NCBI GenBank assembly: GCA_031284845.1
Contig: JAITXH010000045.1
Location: 1-11,255, forward strand
Direction: 5' to 3'
DNA length: 11,255 bases
Origin: Puniceicoccales bacterium
GTDB lineage: Bacteria > Verrucomicrobiota > Verrucomicrobiia > Opitutales > UBA953
The stretch's first letter is position 1. Each line of letters begins with the position of its first letter. Positions 6,921-11,255 of this stretch are shown here, piece after piece. The notes under the pieces were generated by a model. It was given only the letters and a program-made list of their open reading frames with translations. It was not told where the DNA came from and made no database searches. The position numbers and the translations under genes are program-made.

Positions 6921-8315
6921 ATGTCCATTTCCCGCACACTCGTCAAAGATGCCCATAACGCCGCCTCGCCGGGCGAAGATATCCTGCTCCAAGGCTGGGT
7001 GCGCACCCGCCGCGACGCCAAAAATTTTTCCTTTGTGGAGCTGAATGACGGCTCCTGCCTCAAGGGGATGCAGATCGTCGTGAATGCCACGCTGCCCGAT
7101 TACGCGGCGCTCATGCACAAGTCTGCCACGGGCGCGGCCATCAGCGTGCGCGGGCGGCTTGTCGCCTCGCAGGGGGCAGGGCAGAAGTGGGAGGTGGTCG
7201 CAGAGGAGTATGCTGTGGTGGGCGAGGCTGGAGCAGCTTACCCGCTCCAGAAGAAAGGGCATTCGCTGGAGTTCTTGCGCGAAATCGCCCACCTGCGCCC
7301 GCGCTCCAATCTTTTTGGCGCGGTCTTCCGGGTGCGCAGCCGGCTGGCTTATGCCATCCACCAGTTTTTTCAGGAACGCGGTTTTTTCTATGTTCACACG
7401 CCCATCATCACGGCCAGTGATTGCGAAGGAGCGGGGGAAATGTTTGGTGTTTCGACGCTTGATTTGGCCAATCCGCCGCGGGATGAGACGGGGGCGGTGG
7501 ACTACACAAAAGACTTTTTCGGCAAAAAGACGGCCCTCACCGTATCCGGGCAGCTCGAAGGCGAAACGTTTGCCTGTGCGCTCTCGAACATCTACACCTT
7601 CGGGCCTACGTTTCGCGCCGAAAACTCAAACACCTCGCGCCATGCTGCCGAGTTTTGGATGATTGAACCGGAAGCCGCATTTCTCGATCTTCAAGGGGAT
7701 ATGCAACTTGCGGAAGACTTCGTGAAACACCTCATCCGCGATGCGCTCGAGCACTGCGCAGCCGACCTCGATTTCTTCAACAAATTTGTAGATAAAGGGC
7801 TGCTGGAACGTCTGAACTTTGTGCTGGAGCGTCCTTTCCAGCGGTGCTCCTATACGGAAGCGGTGGACATCCTCGGCAAGTGCGGGCGCGTATGGGAACA
7901 TCCCGTCGTGTGGGGCGACAACCTGCAATCCGAGCACGAGCGTTTTCTCGCCGAAGAGCATTTCCAATGCCCGGTGACGGTCTTCAACTACCCGCGCAGC
8001 TTGAAGCCATTTTACATGAAGGTCAACGAGGACGGCAACACCGTGCGTGCCATGGATCTGCTTGTGCCGGGCATCGGAGAGATCATCGGTGGCAGCCAGC
8101 GCGAAGAAAATCTCGACGTGCTCCTGGAAAACATGCGTCGGCAGGGCCTCAACGAAAAAGACTATTCCTGGTATGTAGATTTGCGTCGCTACGGCACCGT
8201 GCCGCATTCGGGATTCGGGTTGGGATTCGAGCGGATGCTGATGTTTGTGACCGGCGCGGGCAACATCCGCGACGTGATTCCTTTTGCCCGCACCCCGGGC
8301 AATGCCGAATTCTAA
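6921..8315 (+). CDS. asnS: Asparagine--tRNA ligase (AsnRS)
   Basis: A 464-residue class IIb aminoacyl-tRNA synthetase that charges tRNA-Asn with asparagine using ATP; E. coli AsnS is 466 residues. The N-terminal OB fold (about 20-100) has ILLQGWVRTRRDAKNFSFVEL for anticodon binding. Class II motif 1 ends at HTPIIT (159-164). The AsnRS-specific SGQLEGETFACAL begins at 209. Motif 2 spans TFRAENSNTSRHAAEFWMIEP (230-250). Motif 3 is GFGLGFERML (431-440). SRHAAEFWM is the AsnRS rather than AspRS form. The ATG at 6921 gives the normal N-terminus. panD follows 84 nt later on the same strand. Having AsnRS suggests direct tRNA-Asn charging, though that does not rule out an amidotransferase pathway. 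Confidence 0.98.
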   Translation: MSISRTLVKDAHNAASPGEDILLQGWVRTRRDAKNFSFVELNDGSCLKGMQIVVNATLPDYAALMHKSATGAAISVRGRLVASQGAGQKWEVVAEEYAVVGEAGAAYPLQKKGHSLEFLREIAHLRPRSNLFGAVFRVRSRLAYAIHQFFQERGFFYVHTPIITASDCEGAGEMFGVSTLDLANPPRDETGAVDYTKDFFGKKTALTVSGQLEGETFACALSNIYTFGPTFRAENSNTSRHAAEFWMIEPEAAFLDLQGDMQLAEDFVKHLIRDALEHCAADLDFFNKFVDKGLLERLNFVLERPFQRCSYTEAVDILGKCGRVWEHPVVWGDNLQSEHERFLAEEHFQCPVTVFNYPRSLKPFYMKVNEDGNTVRAMDLLVPGIGEIIGGSQREENLDVLLENMRRQGLNEKDYSWYVDLRRYGTVPHSGFGLGFERMLMFVTGAGNIRDVIPFARTPGNAEF

Positions 8316-8399
8316 CCCGCATATTGCGCGAAATCTACGGTAGGGATTGACGCCACGCCTGCTTTGGTGGCAAATGGGGCCTTCAAAAAAACACAGGCA

Positions 8400-8798
8400 A
8401 TGCAAGTCAATATACTGCGGGCAAAAATTCTCCGCGCTGAAGTCACCGATGCCAAGCTGCACTACGAAGGTAGCATGGCTATTGATGCGGAGGTCATGCG
8501 TCTCGTCGGTATTTTGCCACACGAAAAAATCCTCGTAGGCAACATTACCAATGGCGAACGTTTTGAGACTTACGCCATTCCGGCACCGGAAGGCTCGCGC
8601 ACATTCTCGCTCAACGGCGCTACGGCGCATCTGGGGAAGCCCGGCGATCTGGTGGTCATTATGACGTTCGGCTGGTTGCCCGAGTCCGATGCTGCCGCTT
8701 ACGAACCGCGCATCGTGGTGTTTGCCGATGCCAACAAGCGCATCGTCAGGTTGACCAATCCCGCCGAGCCGGCGCTCGCACAGGCATTTAAAAGGTAA
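8400..8798 (+). CDS. panD: Aspartate 1-decarboxylase precursor
   Basis: A 132-residue pyruvoyl-dependent enzyme that converts L-aspartate to beta-alanine for pantothenate and coenzyme A. The proenzyme cuts itself between Gly24 and Ser25 in LHYEGSMAID, giving a small beta chain and an alpha chain with an N-terminal pyruvoyl group. Known active-site positions are conserved: Lys9, Tyr22, Arg54, Thr57, Tyr58 and Asn72. His11 of the E. coli and Mycobacterium enzymes is Leu here. I chose the ATG at 8400 because it puts the cleavage site exactly at 24/25; an upstream TTG at 8364 would add 12 residues. The leader is A-rich with only a weak AGG. It lies between asnS and a class V aminotransferase on the same strand, and a shared transcript is likely. 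Confidence 0.97.
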   Translation: MQVNILRAKILRAEVTDAKLHYEGSMAIDAEVMRLVGILPHEKILVGNITNGERFETYAIPAPEGSRTFSLNGATAHLGKPGDLVVIMTFGWLPESDAAAYEPRIVVFADANKRIVRLTNPAEPALAQAFKR

Positions 8799-8832
8799 AT
8801 GCAGCGCATTCCTTAAAACTCGTTCTTTCAGC

Positions 8833-8848
8833 TTTTTTTCTAAAAAAA
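8833..8848 (+). repeat. T7-CT-A7 inverted tract directly before a start codon
   Basis: Seven T bases (8833-8839), CT, then seven A bases (8842-8848) end one base before the ATG of the class V aminotransferase. It is a perfect AT inverted repeat and the only leader of that gene; no Shine-Dalgarno sequence is present. It may keep the start site unpaired or be a weak hairpin. Function is not known. Confidence 0.5.
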
Positions 8849-8849
8849 C

Positions 8850-9929
8850 ATGAGCATCCGTCTTTACATTCCCGGCCCGATTACGGTCTCCGACGACACT
8901 TTCCGCGCTATGGCGCAAGGCATGATCGGGCACCGCTCCAAGGACTTTGTCGCGCTTTACCAAAGCCTCCAACCCGGCTTGCAAAAGATAGCCGGCACAG
9001 CCGATCCGGTCTATTTGAGCACCAGTAGCTCGTGGGGCGTGATGGAAGGTTCATTGCGCAACGTCACCGCAAAAAAAGTGCTCTGCTGCATGAACGGCGC
9101 TTTTTCGGATAAATGGTTTGATGTCGCACAGCGCTGCGGCAAGGAGGCCACTGCGCTGCGTTTTGACTGGGGCAAACCTGTTGACCCCGACGCCGTGCGC
9201 AAGGAGCTGCTCACCGGCCAATACGACGCCATCACTTTCATTCACAGCGAGACCTCGACAGGCACACTCAGCCCGCTGGCCGATATCACGGCAGTCGTGC
9301 GCGAGTTCCCCGACGTTATCAGCATCGTGGACACCGTCAGCTCGTTTAGTACCGTGCCCGTGTCAAAAGATGCGTTGGGCATAGACGTGCTCATCTCCGG
9401 TTCGCAAAAAGCGCTCGCACTGCCTCCCGGTCTGGCGCTGCTCAGCGTGAGCGAGCGCGCCCGCCAACGCGCTGCGACGCTCACAGGGCGTGGCTACTAT
9501 TTTGATTTTCTCGAATTTCAGGCAAATCACGAGAAGGGCATGACGCCTTCGACACCGGCCATCAGCCTCATTTACGGGCTTAGCCACCAACTCAAGCGCA
9601 TCGAAGAGGAGGGCATCGAGGCGCGTTATGCGCGCCACTTGCGCCTCAACGAAAAAGTGCGTTCGTGGGGCAAGAGGCGCGGCTTCCAGTTGTTCCCCGA
9701 AGAGAAGTTCGGCACGCGCGGGCTAAACTGCTTTGCCAACACGCGCAACGTGGATCTGGACGCTGTGAACAAGGCGCTGAAAAGCCAATTCAGCAGCGTG
9801 ATAGACGGCGGCTACGGCAAACTGAAAGGGAAGACCTTCCGCATCTCGAATATGGGCGACGAAACGGATGCCACCATTGATACGCTCATCGGTGCGCTGG
9901 ACAGTGTGTTCAGCGCAAACGGGGCTTAA
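8850..9929 (+). CDS. Class V aminotransferase (alanine/serine-glyoxylate aminotransferase family)
   Basis: A 359-residue PLP enzyme of the class V family that includes serine-glyoxylate, alanine-glyoxylate and serine-pyruvate aminotransferases. It begins LYIPGPITVSDDTFRAM with the typical GHRS at 27-30. The glycine-rich cofactor loop is near STSSSWGVMEG (58-67). HSETSTG is at 132-138, the cofactor Asp161 in IVDTVSS, the Schiff-base Lys187 in GSQKALALPPG, and the substrate Arg331 in FRISNMGD. The exact substrate cannot be read from the sequence. Glycine/serine or glyoxylate metabolism is likeliest; a tie to beta-alanine through panD is only suggested by position. It starts 51 nt after panD. 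Its stop overlaps that of the convergent aroK within the palindrome TTAA. Confidence 0.93.
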   Translation: MSIRLYIPGPITVSDDTFRAMAQGMIGHRSKDFVALYQSLQPGLQKIAGTADPVYLSTSSSWGVMEGSLRNVTAKKVLCCMNGAFSDKWFDVAQRCGKEATALRFDWGKPVDPDAVRKELLTGQYDAITFIHSETSTGTLSPLADITAVVREFPDVISIVDTVSSFSTVPVSKDALGIDVLISGSQKALALPPGLALLSVSERARQRAATLTGRGYYFDFLEFQANHEKGMTPSTPAISLIYGLSHQLKRIEEEGIEARYARHLRLNEKVRSWGKRRGFQLFPEEKFGTRGLNCFANTRNVDLDAVNKALKSQFSSVIDGGYGKLKGKTFRISNMGDETDATIDTLIGALDSVFSANGA

Positions 9930-10480
9930 TGTCTGGCAAGCCAGGTCTTCGCCTCGCGGACATAAATCCGCTCCACCGCAGAAACCAAATCGGGGAAGCC
10001 GCGCCCGTCTGTCAAGATTCCCGGCCCGGCTCGCATATAGAAAGGCTCGCGTTGCGCCAGCAGCGATGTGATGCGCCCCAGCGGGTCTTCGGACAATAGT
10101 AAAGGGCGGTGCGTCGAAGAAGCCGTCCGGCGTAAGATCGTTTCCGGATTTGCAAAAAGGCAGACGATCACGCCCCGTGCTTTGAGCCGTTCAATCATGC
10201 CTTCCGGCACCGGCAGCCCACCGCCGCAAGAGATGACTGCGCCGTCGGCAGGCAGCCATTGCTCGATACACTCGCGCTCCAAGGCGCGGAAGGCCGCTTC
10301 TCCGTTTTTCTCAAAAAATTCGCGTATTCCCATTTTGATCTGCTGTTCAATCAGGGCGTCGGTGTCCAGAAAGGGACGTTTCCATCGCTCAGCCAACATG
10401 CGCCCTAGAGACGACTTGCCCGTTCCCATAAACCCTACGAGAAATAAATTGGGAAACCCTTTTGATTGTAGCAACGGCAT
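9926..10480 (-). CDS. aroK: Shikimate kinase
   Basis: A 184-residue P-loop kinase that phosphorylates shikimate to shikimate 3-phosphate with ATP, the fifth step of chorismate synthesis. Visible are the Walker A GFMGTGKS (16-23), the shikimate-binding LDTD (38-41, Asp41), FR (64-65), GGG (86-88), the lid arginine in RPLL (125-128), and Arg144 in REPFYMRA. Length matches the 170-190 residue family. I chose the ATG at 10480 because homology begins a few residues later; the frame stays open upstream to 10705 but those 75 residues look non-coding. A GGAG lies 16 nt before the ATG, rather far for a ribosome binding site. It is convergent with the class V aminotransferase and divergent from the proline-rich gene. 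aroK versus aroL naming is not resolvable. Confidence 0.96.
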   Translation of the reverse strand: MPLLQSKGFPNLFLVGFMGTGKSSLGRMLAERWKRPFLDTDALIEQQIKMGIREFFEKNGEAAFRALERECIEQWLPADGAVISCGGGLPVPEGMIERLKARGVIVCLFANPETILRRTASSTHRPLLLSEDPLGRITSLLAQREPFYMRAGPGILTDGRGFPDLVSAVERIYVREAKTWLARH

Positions 10481-10820
10481 GCCCTGAAAACAACTCCGTG
10501 TCGATTTGCTGGCAAGCCTTTGCCTGCGTATTTTGAAAGAAACGAAACACCTCTTTTCAACATTTTGACTTTTAGACTGGTTACGATTCCACGATGCCTC
10601 TTTTTCAGGCCTATCGCGTAGAACTCCGAAGGGGCAGGGTACCCAAATATTAGGTGAATCCGTCCATCCCCTTGCAAAAATAGGCAGACTGCCTCTCCCG
10701 GTCATTGATTTTGTCTCATATACAATTCGCTATTTCTTTAAAAATTTTTATTGCGAAAACGGCGATTTTTTCATTTTACCAACCTGCAATGTGCCTTCTT
10801 TTAACAACTAATTTGCACTC
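10481..10820. other. Divergent intergenic region between aroK and the proline-rich gene
   Basis: This 340-bp gap has no credible gene; the minus-strand frame extending aroK upstream shows no protein-like features. The aroK side is of mixed composition; the last 120 bp before the plus-strand gene is very AT-rich, with a TATACAAT-like -10 at about 10719-10726 but no matching -35. A weak minus-strand pair, TTGCAA and TAATAT (10652-10647), spaced 19 nt, might drive aroK with a leader of about 160 nt. Small palindromes include GGGTACCC (10637-10644) and AGGCAG-A-CTGCCT (10682-10694). No regulator can be named. Confidence 0.45.
10682..10694. promoter_or_regulatory. 13-bp palindrome, possible operator
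   Basis: AGGCAG, one A, then CTGCCT is a perfect inverted repeat with a single central base, in the divergent aroK/proline-rich spacer just upstream of the minus-strand TTGCAA. The symmetry and position suit a dimeric regulator, but a 6-bp palindrome can arise by chance and no regulator gene is in the window. Confidence 0.25.
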
Positions 10821-11255
10821 ATGAAAATCAATTCATCTACTCTCGTCGCAGCGGCGGCTTTGCTCATTTCCAATAGCCTCCTTGCTCAACAAGCAGGTTA
10901 TGTCCCATCGTGGGGAGCGACACGGAGCTACACCGAGCCAGCTCCGGCATTTGGCCTGTCGGGCAGACTCCCGCCATCAGCCGGGAAAGATGCGGAAGGG
11001 TCTTCTCTGGATGCGCGTTATCGGAATACTCCCCCTTTGCCCGAACTTGAGGTTGCGCCACCACCACCTCCTCCTCCGGTTTATACGCCGCCGCCGCAGC
11101 CCGTTTATACGCCGCCGCCCGCCACCTACACCCCTCCTCCACCGGCTTACACGCCGCCGCCTGCGCCATATACGCCTCCTCCGCCCGCACCGGATGCCGT
11201 GCAGCCGCCTCCCCCGGTCTACACGCCTCCTCCTCCGCCCCCTCAGCCGGTTTAT
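10821..11255 (+). CDS. Secreted proline-rich protein with YTPPP repeats (N-terminal part, cut by window edge)
   Basis: The frame is open for 145 codons from the ATG at 10821 to the right edge, so the protein is incomplete. Residues 1-22 look like a Sec signal peptide: Lys2, a hydrophobic Ala/Leu core and likely cleavage after SLLA. Residues 23-78 have low complexity with no known domain. From 80 onward it is nearly all Pro, Tyr, Thr, Ala, Val and Gln, with YTPPP at 88, 96, 103, 110, 117 and 134. This resembles plant extensins in composition only. A surface or periplasm-spanning stalk, perhaps leading to an outer-membrane or peptidoglycan-binding domain beyond the edge, is plausible. No ribosome binding site is seen; the leader is AT-rich. 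The signal peptide, steady frame and codon use fit a real gene. Confidence 0.8.
   Translation, partial: MKINSSTLVAAAALLISNSLLAQQAGYVPSWGATRSYTEPAPAFGLSGRLPPSAGKDAEGSSLDARYRNTPPLPELEVAPPPPPPPVYTPPPQPVYTPPPATYTPPPPAYTPPPAPYTPPPPAPDAVQPPPPVYTPPPPPPQPVY
11082..11255 (+). repeat. Tandem YTPPP-coding repeats, four with exact 21-bp spacing
   Basis: Tyrosines at residues 96, 103, 110 and 117 start four successive 7-residue units (11106-11189) of the form YTPPP plus two of Pro, Ala or Thr. Related units start at residues 88 and 134. Synonymous codons differ between copies, for example tat/tac for Tyr and ccg/cct/cca/ccc for Pro. The peptide pattern is therefore kept while the DNA has diverged, which argues for selection on the protein rather than a very recent DNA expansion. 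Confidence 0.8.

Noticed and set aside
6393..7397. 334-codon minus-strand frame overlapping the LolA-like gene and asnS
   Set aside because: It crosses two supported genes in another frame, its sequence is a shadow with no domain or signal, and it would cover the divergent promoter region.
7626..8984. 452-codon minus-strand frame across asnS, panD and the class V aminotransferase
   Set aside because: It is antisense to three firmly identified genes and shows no domain of its own; long antisense frames are common in GC-rich DNA.
10481..10705. Upstream extension of aroK by 75 codons
   Set aside because: Shikimate kinase homology and normal length begin at the ATG at 10480; the extra residues look like translated non-coding DNA.
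10864..11190. 108-codon minus-strand frame opposite the proline-rich gene
   Set aside because: It is the Gly/Glu/Ala-rich mirror of the CCx proline repeats; the plus strand has the signal peptide and regular units.
11082..11255. CRISPR array from the regular 21-bp periodicity
   Set aside because: Units are short, lack unique spacers and follow codon structure of YTPPP repeats in an open frame.

Overview
This is ordinary bacterial chromosome, GC-rich in its genes, with AT-rich leaders and almost no Shine-Dalgarno sequences. Gene content and protein style (class Ib aspartate aminotransferase, E. coli-like AsnRS, LemA with an M48 protease, a LolA-like envelope protein, a signal-peptide protein with YTPPP repeats) suggest a Gram-negative of the Planctomycetes-Verrucomicrobia-Chlamydiae type, perhaps Verrucomicrobiota/Opitutae. 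That placement is an inference from style, not a database match.

Layout. Positions 1-327 hold no gene I can support, only an imperfect inverted repeat at 231-307. From 6841 down to 328, six genes lie on the minus strand. In transcription order they are a secreted LolA-like protein, an 87-residue one-helix membrane protein, a stand-alone FAD/NADPH reductase like the C-terminal part of CysJ, an aspartate aminotransferase (aspC/aspB type), LemA, and a membrane M48 metalloprotease with a long C-terminal extension that looks TerB-like. From 6921 to 9929, three genes lie on the plus strand: asnS, panD and a class V aminotransferase of the alanine/serine-glyoxylate type. Shikimate kinase (aroK, minus, 9926-10480) converges on the last of these and shares its TTAA stop. 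A 340-bp AT-rich divergent spacer then leads to a truncated plus-strand gene for a secreted proline-rich protein with repeated YTPPP units, which runs off the right edge.

How the genes fit together. lemA and the M48 gene are a tight pair in the same reading frame and probably act together in envelope protein quality control. aspC, asnS and panD all handle aspartate or asparagine: transamination to aspartate, charging of tRNA-Asn, and decarboxylation of aspartate to beta-alanine for coenzyme A. As I recall, the same three functions sit near each other in Bacillus (panD ... aspB-asnS). aroK adds aromatic amino acid synthesis. Two unrecognised envelope genes (5648-5911 and 5957-6841) and the proline-rich surface protein are the least understood parts.

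I found no CRISPR array, tRNA, rRNA, transposase, phage gene or clear defence system, and nothing here proves a new system. The points most worth following are the TerB-like M48 extension, the same-frame lemA/M48 junction, the flavodoxin-less CysJ-type reductase, the YTPPP protein, and a motif shared by two intergenic regions.
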